Assembly (NCBI RefSeq): GCF_014650775.1
Contig: NZ_BMVP01000017.1
Span: 1-64,000, forward strand
DNA: 64,000 bases
Direction of reading: 5' to 3'
Source of the DNA: Streptomyces cirratus
GTDB taxonomy: Bacteria > Actinomycetota > Actinomycetes > Streptomycetales > Streptomycetaceae
Both the position numbers and the translations under genes were made by a program. Shown in pieces: positions 51,305 to 59,772 of this stretch; the first letter of the stretch is position 1; the number at the start of each line of letters is the position of its first letter. The notes beneath the pieces are model-generated. The model did not search any database and was not told the DNA's origin. It worked only from the letters and a program-made list of their open reading frames with translations.

Positions 51305-52885
51305 TCAGCCGAGCAGGCCGCCGACCAGACCGGGCTTCTTGGCCCCGCCGCCGCCGCTGCCGCCCCCGCTGCCGCTGCCCGAGGAGGACGTCGGCGGCTG
51401 CTGCGGGCTGGACTGGCGCGGCGCGCTGCTGCGCGGGGTGCTCTGGCCGTTCCCGGCGCCGCTGCGGCTCGCGGACGGTGACTGCGCGCCCGTCCCGGCG
51501 CTCTGCGAGGGCGCCGAACCGGCCCCGGCGTGCCCGGACTTGGCGGCGGGCGCGGAGGCGCTCGCCGAGGGCGTGGCGGGCTTGGACGGCTGCTGCGAGG
51601 GCTGCTGCTGCCGCTTGGCCGGCGCCTGCACCGGCAGCGGGGTGCCGGGCAGGTAGTTGCTCGGAGCCCGACCGGGCCCCGGGACGGTGACCACGGCGGT
51701 GGAGCGGACGGCCCCGCCCAGGAGGGAGCCGACGAGCAGGGTGAGCCCGCAGATCACGCCGCCCATGAGGGCCCCGCGCCGCAGGACGCGCCGACGCAGC
51801 TGCCAGACCTCGGAGCGCGGGCCGAGCGTGCGCCAGGCTTCACCCGCGAGGCGGCCGTCGAGCGAGTAGACGGGGGCGCCCGCGATGATCAGGGGGCTCC
51901 AGGCGGCCAGGTAGATGATGTCGGGCGCGTCGTACGCCGGGACGGTCTTCCAGCTCACCGTCATCAGCAGCGCCGCGGACAGCAGCGCGCCGAAGCAGGC
52001 GGCGAACCGCTGCCAGAGCCCGAAGACCGTCAGCACGCCCACGATGACCTGGAGGAACGCCACGGTGAGCCCCGCGCCGACGGGGTGCGCGAGGGCGAAG
52101 TCGCGCAGCGGCTCGGCCAGTGCCCAGGGGTGCAGGGTGTGCAGCCAGGTGACCATGGAGCCGCGTTCGCCGCCGTCGAAGTAGACGGGGTCGCACAGCT
52201 TGCCCATGCCGGCGTAGATGGAGATGAAGCCGAGGAACACGCGCAGCGGGAGCAGCACGACGCCGAGGTTCATCCGGCGGCCGGGGTAGTAGGAGGCCTG
52301 CGCGCGGGCGTCGGAGGCCGACCGCCGCGTTTCGTCCCCGCTTTCGCCGCTGTCCCCGTCGTACCCGGTGCCGTACCCGTCGGGGGGCCCGTAGTCGTAG
52401 GACGGCCCCCCGGGCCGGCGGACCGCGCCGAGCGGGCGGGTCTCGTCGGGGTCGCCGTAGGTGCGCTGGCCGATGACGGTCGGCGTGGCGAGGGTGTCGT
52501 CGGCGAGGTCGTGCGCGAGGTCGACGCGCGGGATGGTCTGGGTGGCGCCCCCGTCGAAGCCGTCGGGGCCGCGGCCCGCCTCCCGGACCGCCTGGAGCAG
52601 ACCGCCCATCGCGGCGGTGTCGCCGGGGTCGGCCTTGCCGCTCCAGACGACGGGGGCCCGGCGCCGGGTCGCCCCGGCGGCGGCGGCCACGGCACCGCCG
52701 AGGACGGGCGCCCGGCCGGGGGCATTGGATGGCAGCGAGGGCTTGGAACGCGCGCTCGGGCTCGGTGCGAGCCGCACGCGGAAGCTTGCGTGGTTGACGA
52801 TGACCTGTGCGGGATCGCACGGCACCTTGACCATGCTCAGCGCGGGCTGGTCGTCGAACCCTGACGTTCTGGTGTCCACACTCAT
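51305..52885 (-). CDS. DoxX-family membrane protein with long disordered ends
   Basis: 526 residues. The central membrane part (about 208-350) is DoxX-like: NLGVVLLPLRVFLGFISIYAGMGKL, AHPVGAGLTVAFLQVIVGVL, FGALLSAALLMTVSW and IIYLAAWSPLIIAGA. A further membrane helix lies near 372-392. A 200-residue disordered cytoplasmic N-terminus rich in Asp, Gly and Arg precedes it. A Ser/Gln/Pro/Ala-rich tail (about 400-526) follows. DoxX proteins act in redox or thiosulfate metabolism in some organisms; here the role is unknown. It is transcribed away from the rlmB gene. Confidence 0.82.
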   Translation of the reverse strand: MSVDTRTSGFDDQPALSMVKVPCDPAQVIVNHASFRVRLAPSPSARSKPSLPSNAPGRAPVLGGAVAAAAGATRRRAPVVWSGKADPGDTAAMGGLLQAVREAGRGPDGFDGGATQTIPRVDLAHDLADDTLATPTVIGQRTYGDPDETRPLGAVRRPGGPSYDYGPPDGYGTGYDGDSGESGDETRRSASDARAQASYYPGRRMNLGVVLLPLRVFLGFISIYAGMGKLCDPVYFDGGERGSMVTWLHTLHPWALAEPLRDFALAHPVGAGLTVAFLQVIVGVLTVFGLWQRFAACFGALLSAALLMTVSWKTVPAYDAPDIIYLAAWSPLIIAGAPVYSLDGRLAGEAWRTLGPRSEVWQLRRRVLRRGALMGGVICGLTLLVGSLLGGAVRSTAVVTVPGPGRAPSNYLPGTPLPVQAPAKRQQQPSQQPSKPATPSASASAPAAKSGHAGAGSAPSQSAGTGAQSPSASRSGAGNGQSTPRSSAPRQSSPQQPPTSSSGSGSGGGSGGGGAKKPGLVGGLLG

Positions 52886-52955
52886 CTAACCGAGTGACGA
52901 GTGATAAGGACACTGCCTTGACAGCAGGGATGTGTCCGAGACCCGTCAAGATCAA

Positions 52956-52984
52956 GTCACCCCGCCCGGAAGGGGCGGGGTGAC
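52956..52984. terminator. Hairpin after rlmB
   Basis: Stem GTCACCCCGCCC / GGGCGGGGTGAC (12 bp) with a 5-base loop, 66 bases past the rlmB stop. It separates the rlmB and DoxX transcripts. Confidence 0.75.
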
Positions 52985-53050
52985 ACGCTCACGGGTCACG
53001 TTCCCTGAGCCGAACGGATCAAGGGACGCCGGCCGATCGGCCTGCGGTGA

Positions 53051-54022
53051 TCAGGTGCGCGGCGCCTCGGCGCGACGGCGGGCGGCCTCGTAGAGCACGA
53101 CGCCGGCGGCGACACCGGCGTTCAGCGACTCCGCGCCGCCCGGCATCGGGATGCGCACGAGGTAGTCGCAGTTCTCGCCGACGAGCCGGCCGAGGCCCTT
53201 GCCCTCGGAGCCGACGACGATGACGACCGGGCCGGCCAGCGCCGCCAGGTCGTTGACGGTGTGCTCGCCTTCGGCGGCCAGGCCGACGATGGCGATCCCG
53301 GCCTTCTTGTACTCCTGGAGGGCGCGGGTCAGGTTGGTGACGCGGGAGACCGGGGTGCGGGCGGCGGTGCCGGCCGAGGTCTTCCAGGCGCCCGCGGTCA
53401 TACCGGCGGCGCGGCGCTCGGGAATGACCACGCCGTGGCCACCGAAGGCGGAGACGGAGCGGACGATCGCGCCGAGGTTGCGCGGGTCGGTGACGCCGTC
53501 GAGGGCGACGATCAGCGGGTCCTCGCCGTTGTCGTAGGCGGCGGTGGTGAGGTCCTCGGGGTGCGCGTACTCGTACGGCGGGACCTGGAGGACCAGACCC
53601 TGGTGGTTGAGCCCGTTGGTCATGCGGTCGAGCTCGGGGCGCGGGGCTTCCATCAGGTTGATGTTGCCGCGCTGGGCGGCGAGCTGGAGGGCCTCGCGGA
53701 CGCGCTCGTCGTTGTCGATGAACTGCTGGACGTAGAGGGTGGTGGCCGGGACGCCGTCGCGCAGCGCCTCGAAGACCGGGTTGCGGCCGACGACCATCTC
53801 GCTGGTGCCCTTGGGGCCGCCGCGGCGGGGTGCGGGGCGGCGCTTGGCGGCCTGGCGGGCCATGGCGTTGCTGATGCGGTTCGCCTTGTGCTTCTTGCGG
53901 TCCTCGGCCTTGGGCGTGGGGCCCTTGCCCTCCAGGCCCTTGCGCCGCTGGCCACCGCTGCCGACCGTAGCGCCCTTCTTGTTGGACGTGCGGCGGTTCC
54001 TGCGCTGGCTGTTCCCGGCCAT
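53051..54022 (-). CDS. rlmB: 23S rRNA (guanosine-2'-O-)-methyltransferase RlmB
   Basis: 323 residues. A Lys/Arg-rich N-terminal tail (1-75, starting MAGNSQRRNRRTSNKKG) binds RNA. The SpoU-type domain has MVVGRNPVFEALRDG, LDGVTDPRNLGAIVRSVSAFG, VVIVVGSEGKGL and IPMPGGAESLNAGVAAGVVLYE, the trefoil-knot S-adenosylmethionine site. It methylates G2251-type sites of 23S rRNA. ATG 54022 was chosen as the family start; the frame extends further upstream. It follows cysS by 119 bases in the same direction. Confidence 0.93.
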   Translation of the reverse strand: MAGNSQRRNRRTSNKKGATVGSGGQRRKGLEGKGPTPKAEDRKKHKANRISNAMARQAAKRRPAPRRGGPKGTSEMVVGRNPVFEALRDGVPATTLYVQQFIDNDERVREALQLAAQRGNINLMEAPRPELDRMTNGLNHQGLVLQVPPYEYAHPEDLTTAAYDNGEDPLIVALDGVTDPRNLGAIVRSVSAFGGHGVVIPERRAAGMTAGAWKTSAGTAARTPVSRVTNLTRALQEYKKAGIAIVGLAAEGEHTVNDLAALAGPVVIVVGSEGKGLGRLVGENCDYLVRIPMPGGAESLNAGVAAGVVLYEAARRRAEAPRT

Positions 54023-54140
54023 GACCTCTACCTGTTTCGTTGGTGCTGCGGTGTGTACGTATGAAGAGTGTGCCGCCCGGGACGCCGGGCGGCACAACGG
54101 GACTGCTCCGGTGGACTCGGCTCCTGTGTGCCCGTCGGGC

Positions 54141-55541
54141 TCAGCGGGGGCCGAGCGTCCAGCGGGGTCCCGTGGGGCCGTCCTCGACGACCAGGCCGGA
54201 CTGCTGGAGCTGGTCGCGGATGGCGTCGGCGGTGGCCCAGTCCTTGCGCGCACGGGCGGACTCGCGCTGCTCCAGGACCAGGCGCACCAGGGTGTCGACG
54301 GCGCCGTGCAGGTCCTCGCCGCGGTCACCCTCGCCGGCCCAGGACGGGTCGAGCGGGTCCAGGCCGAGCACGCCCAGCATGGCCCGTACCTCCGACAGGC
54401 GCGCGATGGCCGCGTCCTTGTCGTCGGCGGCCAGCGCGCTGTTGCCCTGCCGGACGGCCGTGTGGACGATGGCGAGCGCCTGCGGCACGCCGAGGTCGTC
54501 GTCCATGACCTCGGCGAAGGCGGGCGGCACTTCGGCGGCCGGTTCGACGGGGCCGCCGGCCTTCTCGACGACGCGCTGGCAGAAGCCCTCGATGCGCGCG
54601 AAGGCCGACTCCGCCTCGCGCAGCGACTCCTCGCTGTACTCGATCATCGAGCGGTAGTGGGGGGTGCCCAGGTAGTAGCGCAGCACGATCGGACGCCACT
54701 GCTTGAGCATCTCCGAGACGAGCACCGAGTTGCCGAGCGACTTGGCCATCTTCTCGCCGGACATGGTGACCCAGGCGTTGTGGACCCAGTACTGCGCGAA
54801 CTCGTCGCCGAAGGCCTTGGCCTGGGCGATCTCGTTCTCGTGGTGCGGGAAGATCAGGTCCAGGCCGCCGCCGTGGACGTCGAAGACGCGGCCGAGGTAC
54901 TTGTGCGCCATCGCGGAGCACTCCAGGTGCCAGCCGGGACGGCCGCGGCCCCACGGGGTCTCCCAGTCGGGCTCGCCCGGCTTGGACGCCTTCCACATGG
55001 CGAAGTCGCGGGGGTCGCGCTTGCCGGTGATGCCTTCCTCAGTGGGCTGGCGCAGGTCGTCGATGTCCTGGTTGGAAAGCGACAGGTAGCCGGGGAAGGA
55101 GCGCACGTCGAAGTAGACGCTGCCGTCCGCTTCGTAGGCGTGACCGCGCTCGATCAGGCCGCGCATCATCTCGATCATCTCCGGCACGTGGCCGGTGGCG
55201 CGGGGCTCGTAGGTCGGCGGGAGGCAGCCGAGGGCGTCGTAGCCGTCGTTGAAGGCGCGCTCGTTCTCGTAACCGATGGACCACCAGGGACGGCCCTGCT
55301 CGGAGGCCTTCCTGATGATCTTGTCGTCGATGTCCGTGACGTTGCGGATGAAGGTGACGTCGTAGCCGCGGTAGGTGAACCAGCGGCGCATGATGTCGAA
55401 GTTCAGGTACGACCGGACGTGCCCGATGTGCGGGGCGGCCTGCACCGTGGCGCCACAGAGGTAGATCGAGACACAGCCCGGTGTGACGGGGTTGAAGTCG
55501 CGGATCTGCCGGGCGCTGGTGTCGTACAGGCGAATAGTCAC
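54141..55541 (-). CDS. cysS: Cysteinyl-tRNA synthetase
   Basis: 466 residues. Class I motifs: HIGH at 38-41 (ATVQAAPHIGHVRSYLNF) and KMSKS-like KMAKSLGN (about 267-273). Zinc site residues include C29 in YLCGATV and HLECSAM...; GGGLDLIFPHHENEIAQ is characteristic. It charges tRNA-Cys. The sequence continues through a DALR helical domain to the end. A hairpin lies just upstream between it and ispF. Confidence 0.96.
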   Translation of the reverse strand: MTIRLYDTSARQIRDFNPVTPGCVSIYLCGATVQAAPHIGHVRSYLNFDIMRRWFTYRGYDVTFIRNVTDIDDKIIRKASEQGRPWWSIGYENERAFNDGYDALGCLPPTYEPRATGHVPEMIEMMRGLIERGHAYEADGSVYFDVRSFPGYLSLSNQDIDDLRQPTEEGITGKRDPRDFAMWKASKPGEPDWETPWGRGRPGWHLECSAMAHKYLGRVFDVHGGGLDLIFPHHENEIAQAKAFGDEFAQYWVHNAWVTMSGEKMAKSLGNSVLVSEMLKQWRPIVLRYYLGTPHYRSMIEYSEESLREAESAFARIEGFCQRVVEKAGGPVEPAAEVPPAFAEVMDDDLGVPQALAIVHTAVRQGNSALAADDKDAAIARLSEVRAMLGVLGLDPLDPSWAGEGDRGEDLHGAVDTLVRLVLEQRESARARKDWATADAIRDQLQQSGLVVEDGPTGPRWTLGPR

Positions 55542-55570
55542 GGCATCCAGAGTAGTGCGCCCGTAGCAGT

Positions 55571-55598
55571 GCCCCGCGACCCTTCGGCGACGCGGGGC
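55571..55598 (-). terminator. Terminator after ispF
   Basis: Stem GCCCCGCG / CGCGGGGC (8 bp) with a 12-base loop in the 115-base gap between ispF and cysS. Confidence 0.7.
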
Positions 55599-55656
55599 CC
55601 TGTTTGCTGCCGGAGCGGCTCTGTTCGTGGCCGAAGTGGTGTCGGCGCGGGTGGCT

Positions 55657-56181
55657 CTAGGACGGGTCCACCCGGTAGACGAGGGCCGTTGCGATGGCGG
55701 CGAGGCCCTCGGCGCGGCCGGTGAGACCGAGACCGTCGGTGGTGGTGCCCGAGACCGACACGGGGGCGCCCGCGGCGGCCGCCAGCGCCTTCTGCGCCTC
55801 TTCGCGCCGCTTGCCGATCTTCGGTCGTACGCCGATCACCTGGATCGCGATGTTGCCGATCTCGAAGCCCTCGGCCCGGACGATGCGGGCGGCCTCCGCG
55901 AGGAGCGTGACGCCGGCGGCGCCGGACCACTCGGGGCGGGAGGTACCGAAGTGCGCGCCGAGGTCTCCGGCTCCGGCGGCCGAGAAGAGCGCGTCGCAGG
56001 CGGCGTGCGCGGCGACGTCGCCGTCGGAGTGTCCGGCGAGGCCGTCCTCGCCCTCCCACAGCAGGCCGGCGCACCACAGTTCGCGGCCCGCCTCGAAGGC
56101 GTGCACGTCGGTGCCGATGCCGACGAGCGGGAGCAGCGGGAGCGGGGCCGCGGGGGCTCCGGCGTCGGGGCTAGTAGGCAT
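55657..56181 (-). CDS. ispF: 2-C-methyl-D-erythritol 2,4-cyclodiphosphate synthase
   Basis: 174 residues. Metal ligands in GIGTDVHAF (D and H) and GHSDGDVAAHAACDALFSAAGAGDLGAHF. The end ...VSVSGTTTDGLGLTGRAEGLAAIA is conserved. Catalyses cyclisation of 4-diphosphocytidyl-methylerythritol phosphate in the MEP pathway. Its ATG overlaps the ispD stop by 11 bases, so translation is coupled. A short Ala/Pro leader precedes the core. Confidence 0.95.
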   Translation of the reverse strand: MPTSPDAGAPAAPLPLLPLVGIGTDVHAFEAGRELWCAGLLWEGEDGLAGHSDGDVAAHAACDALFSAAGAGDLGAHFGTSRPEWSGAAGVTLLAEAARIVRAEGFEIGNIAIQVIGVRPKIGKRREEAQKALAAAAGAPVSVSGTTTDGLGLTGRAEGLAAIATALVYRVDPS

Positions 56182-56959
56182 CGGTGGCCCTCCTGCGGGC
56201 GAGTACGGCCTCGGCGAGGACCAGGTCGAGCGGGCGGGTGACCTTGAAGGCCTCTTCGTGGCCGGGGACCGCCACGACGGTGACGCCGAGGCGTTCCACC
56301 ATGCCGGCGTCGTCCGTGGCGCCCTCGCCCTCGACGCCGGGGCCGGGGCCGGCGGCGGAGGCACCGGCCGAGGTGAGGGCGAACTTCTCGTGGGCGCGGA
56401 GCAGCGTGGCGAGGTCGAAGCCCTGCGGGGTCTGGACGGCGCGCAGCCGGGCCCGCTCCGGGGTCGCGACGACGGGCTCCGGCTCGCCGGGCTTGCCGGG
56501 CTCGACCTCCTTGACGGTGTCGGCCAGCGCCAGGGCGGGGACCACGGCGGGCGCGCCGTCGCGGACGGCCTCGATGACGGCGTCGACGGTCTCGACGGGG
56601 ACCAGCGGGCGGGCCGCGTCGTGGACGAGTACGGAGGTGACGTCCGCCGGGAGCGCCTCCAGGCCGGCGCGCACGGACCCCTGGCGGGTCTCGCGGCCCG
56701 GTACGACCAGCACCTCGGTCCGCTCCGGCAGCGGATGCTCGTCCAGCAGGCGGCGCACCTCGGGCGCGCCGTCCGACGGGGCGACCACCACCACGAGGGA
56801 CACCGCGCGGGAGCGGGCCATGGCGCGGACGGCGTGGATCAGCATCGGCGTTCCGCCGAGGGTCCGCAGGGCCTTGGGGGCGCCGGGGCCGAGGCGTACC
56901 CCGCGCCCGGCGGCCGGGATCACTGCGGCGGTGCGGTGGGGGCGCGATTCGTCAGACAT
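56171..56959 (-). CDS. ispD: 2-C-methyl-D-erythritol 4-phosphate cytidylyltransferase
   Basis: 262 residues, longer than E. coli IspD because of a loop rich in Gly/Pro near residue 205. Motifs: AAVIPAAGRGVRLGPGAPKAL (12-32), VHDAARPLV (about 110-118) and ATPERARLRAVQTPQGFDL. It makes CDP-methylerythritol in the MEP pathway. ATG 56959 follows GAGCTACTG; a longer frame to 57136 has no ribosome-binding site. The order carD-ispD-ispF is conserved in actinobacteria. Confidence 0.95.
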   Translation of the reverse strand: MSDESRPHRTAAVIPAAGRGVRLGPGAPKALRTLGGTPMLIHAVRAMARSRAVSLVVVVAPSDGAPEVRRLLDEHPLPERTEVLVVPGRETRQGSVRAGLEALPADVTSVLVHDAARPLVPVETVDAVIEAVRDGAPAVVPALALADTVKEVEPGKPGEPEPVVATPERARLRAVQTPQGFDLATLLRAHEKFALTSAGASAAGPGPGVEGEGATDDAGMVERLGVTVVAVPGHEEAFKVTRPLDLVLAEAVLARRRATDAY

Positions 56960-57240
56960 CAGTAGCTCCGAGCCAGGTTTGTGACTTCGGCCGACATGGG
57001 TATGGCGTTGGGGTGACTGCGGGTACGACACCTTCGCCCCTTCCGTGACGACCGGGCGAGCCGGTTGAGCGGGACGGGGGGGAGAGGCAGGGGTAGGGGC
57101 ATACGGGTACAGACATGCCGCAGCGCCCGGCAACAAGTTTCCTTGTCATCGGGCACCGCGGCACAACTGTCTGCGAAGGGCCTGTACGACGGGATCCGTG
57201 GAGCTGGATCCGTCCGGCTCGTCGCGTACGGGTTCTCGCG

Positions 57241-57723
57241 TCAGGACGCGAGGACCTCGTCGAGGAGGGCCTCGGCCTTGTCCTCGTTGGTGTTTTCGGC
57301 GAGCGCGAGCTCGCTCACCAGGATCTGGCGCGCCTTCGCGAGCATGCGCTTCTCGCCCGCGGAAAGCCCGCGCTCACGCTCACGGCGCCACAGGTCGCGC
57401 ACCACTTCTGCGACCTTGATGACGTCGCCAGAAGCGAGCTTCTCCAGATTTGCCTTGTAGCGCCGGGACCAGTTCGTCGGTTCTTCTGCATACGGTGCGC
57501 GGAGCACCTCGAAGACCCGGTCCAGCCCGTCCTGGCCGACTACGTCGCGAACACCGACGAACTCCGCATTGTCCGCAGGCACACGAACCGTCAGGTCGCC
57601 CTGGGCGACCTTGAGCACCAAGTAGGTCTTGTCCACGCCTTTGATCTGACGAGTCTCAATGGCCTCGATCAGCGCGGCCCCGTGATGGGGATAGACCACG
57701 GTGTCGCCAACCTTGAACGTCAT
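57241..57723 (-). CDS. carD: CarD-family RNA polymerase regulator
   Basis: 160 residues. N-terminal RNA-polymerase-interaction domain (MTFKVGDTVVYPHHGAALIEAI) and C-terminal helical DNA-binding domain (TNWSRRYKANLEKLASGDVIKVAEVVRDLWRRE...). CarD stabilises open complexes at rRNA and other promoters. ATG 57723 is preceded on the coding strand by AAGGGGTACCTGTC. The gap to ispD is 281 bases, so a separate promoter for ispD-ispF is possible. Confidence 0.95.
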   Translation of the reverse strand: MTFKVGDTVVYPHHGAALIEAIETRQIKGVDKTYLVLKVAQGDLTVRVPADNAEFVGVRDVVGQDGLDRVFEVLRAPYAEEPTNWSRRYKANLEKLASGDVIKVAEVVRDLWRRERERGLSAGEKRMLAKARQILVSELALAENTNEDKAEALLDEVLAS

Positions 57724-58338
57724 GTGACAGGTACCCCTTCCGTGGCTATCCAGGGTAACACGAGAACTGACCGTTATGAATGGCGTTTTCGCAGGTCAGG
57801 GCACATCTCGGGGCTTGACAACAGCGACACGTACGTGCTGCGGAGGGCTTCCGGAAGGGGGTATTCGCAGGTCGGAGGCGCTGTGCGGACCGGACGAAAC
57901 GACCACGGTACACCTGAGGGACGGGCCGTTCGATGTGATGTACGTCCCGTTTTGCCGGGTTCGAAGGCTGGAAACCGAACTACTCCGTTCGACTGGCGGG
58001 CACCCGTACGGAGCGGTTCCGGCCCAATCCGCGAATTGATCACCGGAGCAGCCCTCGGGGAATCCGGAAATTGATCAACGGGCGGCAGGCCGAGGGTCCG
58101 CGAACCGCGCACCGGTGATCTCCGCGCGATATGGGGAATTGGTGATCGCGCAGACCCGCACGGGGCAGGTCGGGCACTGCGGAGGGTCGGGTGCGGGGGC
58201 GGGGCGGCGGCTCGGTAACCTAAGCGCGCTGACACACCCTTAGGGCGGCTTTACCTCAGCCGTCCGACGGGGCACCTCCCCCAGCGCGAGCTGGGGTCGT
58301 CCACCTTCCGTCCGTACGTCCAAGGAGTTGCCGCCGCC
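57724..58338. other. Long gap between carD and a lipoprotein gene
   Basis: No gene seen; short frames lack features. It contains the divergent promoters. Two copies of AATTGATCA (58034-58042 and 58069-58077, 35 bases apart) and a related GAATTGGTGATC near 58136 stand out against the GC-rich background and could be a regulator site. Confidence 0.45.
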
Positions 58339-59007
58339 GTGAGCCGCAGCCTTCGACGCGGCGCTCTCGCCGCTACCGCCATCGTGTTCTCGATCGCTTC
58401 GCTCTCCGCATGCGCTGCGGGCAACGACGCGCAGACTCTGGAGATCAAGCCGGACAACGCCGCCGTCACCAAGGGCAACATCAAGATCCAGAACGCACTG
58501 GTGATCACCCCGAGCTCGAAGGAGAAGAAGGGCCCGGCCGCCGTCTCGGCGACCGTCTTCAACTCCGGCGACACCCCGCAGACCCTTGACGGCATCACCC
58601 TCGCGGGTGGCAAGACCAAGGTGACGCTCAAGCCGGCCGAGGGCTCCGGCAAGATCACCGTCCCGGCCGGCGGCTCCGTGGTGCTGGGCGGCAAGGGCAA
58701 CGCCTCCGCCGTGGTCGAGGGCGGCCGCGAGGCGGTCCAGGACGGCAACGTGCAGCAGGTCGTCTTCCAGCTGAGCAGCACGGGCGACGTGAAGCTCGAC
58801 GCGTACGTCGTCCCCGGCGCCGGCATGTACGCCGCCTTCGGCCCGACCGAGGCCCCGGCCCCCGCCCCCGGCGCGGCCGGCGCGAGCCCCTCGGGCAGCC
58901 CGTCCGGGAGCCCCTCGGGCGCGCCGTCGGGCAGCCCGTCCGGCGCCGCGTCGGGCACGCCGTCCGGCGCCCCCTCCGGTTCGGCTTCGCACGCCGCCGG
59001 GCACTGA
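58339..59007 (+). CDS. Lipoprotein with SPSG-repeat tail
   Basis: 222 residues from GTG 58339. Lipobox SLSAC (C25). The domain about 30-165 (VTKGNIKIQNALVITPSSKEKKGPAAVSATVFNSGDTPQTLDG...) resembles copper-chaperone-like or DUF461-type beta-sandwich proteins, but the metal-binding Met/His motif of PCuAC is not visible. The tail (about 172-215) is a run of SPSG/APSG units, likely a flexible spacer. Function unknown. It converges on phoP and shares a bidirectional terminator with it. Confidence 0.8.
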   Translation: MSRSLRRGALAATAIVFSIASLSACAAGNDAQTLEIKPDNAAVTKGNIKIQNALVITPSSKEKKGPAAVSATVFNSGDTPQTLDGITLAGGKTKVTLKPAEGSGKITVPAGGSVVLGGKGNASAVVEGGREAVQDGNVQQVVFQLSSTGDVKLDAYVVPGAGMYAAFGPTEAPAPAPGAAGASPSGSPSGSPSGAPSGSPSGAASGTPSGAPSGSASHAAGH

Positions 59008-59020
59008 GCCCCGTAGGCAG

Positions 59021-59071
59021 ACACACGCCGAAGGCCCCCGTCCGCTGCGGACGGGGGCCTTCGGCGTGTGT
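59021..59071. terminator. Bidirectional terminator between lipoprotein gene and phoP
   Basis: A perfect 24-bp stem with a 3-base loop (CTG), the longest perfect inverted repeat noticed in the window. It lies between convergent stops at 59007 and 59092 and can serve both. Confidence 0.85.
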
Positions 59072-59091
59072 GCGACGCCCACGGCTGCGGC

Positions 59092-59772
59092 TTACGGCTC
59101 GAACTTGTAGCCCAGGCCGCGGACGGTGACCAGGTAGCGCGGCGCGCCCGGGTCCGGCTCGATCTTGGCGCGCAGGCGCTTGACGTGGACGTCGAGGGTC
59201 TTGGTGTCACCGACGTAGTCGGCGCCCCAGACCCGGTCGATCAGCTGCATACGGGTCAGGACCCGGCCCGCGTTGCGCAGGAGCATCTCCAGCAGGTCGA
59301 ACTCCTTGAGCGGGAGGTCCACCTTCCCCCCGGCGACGGTGACCACGTGCCGGTCGACGTCCATCCGTACGGGCCCGGCCTCCAGGGCCGCCGGGGTGAC
59401 CTCCTCCGGCTCGCCGCGGCGGCGCAGGACCGCGCGGATGCGGGCGACCAGCTCCCGCGAGGAGAAGGGCTTGGTGACGTAGTCGTCGGCTCCTATCTCC
59501 AGGCCGACGACCTTGTCGATCTCGCTGTCCTTGGCGGTCACCATGATCACCGGGACGTTGGAGCGGCCGCGCAGCTGCCGGCAGACCTCCGTGCCGGGCA
59601 GGCCGGGGAGCATCAGGTCGAGGAGGACGAGGTCGGCGCCGTTGCGCTCGAACTCGTCAAGCCCGTCGGGGCCGGTCGCGGCGATCGCGACCTCGAAGCC
59701 CTCCTTGCGGAGCATGTAGGACAGGGCGTCGCTGAAGGATTCCTCATCCTCGACGACGAGCACTCGGGTCAC
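59092..59772 (-). CDS. phoP: Phosphate response regulator PhoP
   Basis: 226 residues, OmpR family. Receiver: acidic pair in VVEDEES, phospho-acceptor D52 (LVLLDLMLPG), and Lys in VTKPFSSRE. The C-terminal winged helix ends VHVKRLRAKIEPDPGAPRYLVTVRGLGYKFEP. It binds Pho boxes and controls phosphate scavenging and antibiotic timing. Its ATG overlaps the phoR stop by 4 bases. Confidence 0.95.
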   Translation of the reverse strand: MTRVLVVEDEESFSDALSYMLRKEGFEVAIAATGPDGLDEFERNGADLVLLDLMLPGLPGTEVCRQLRGRSNVPVIMVTAKDSEIDKVVGLEIGADDYVTKPFSSRELVARIRAVLRRRGEPEEVTPAALEAGPVRMDVDRHVVTVAGGKVDLPLKEFDLLEMLLRNAGRVLTRMQLIDRVWGADYVGDTKTLDVHVKRLRAKIEPDPGAPRYLVTVRGLGYKFEP

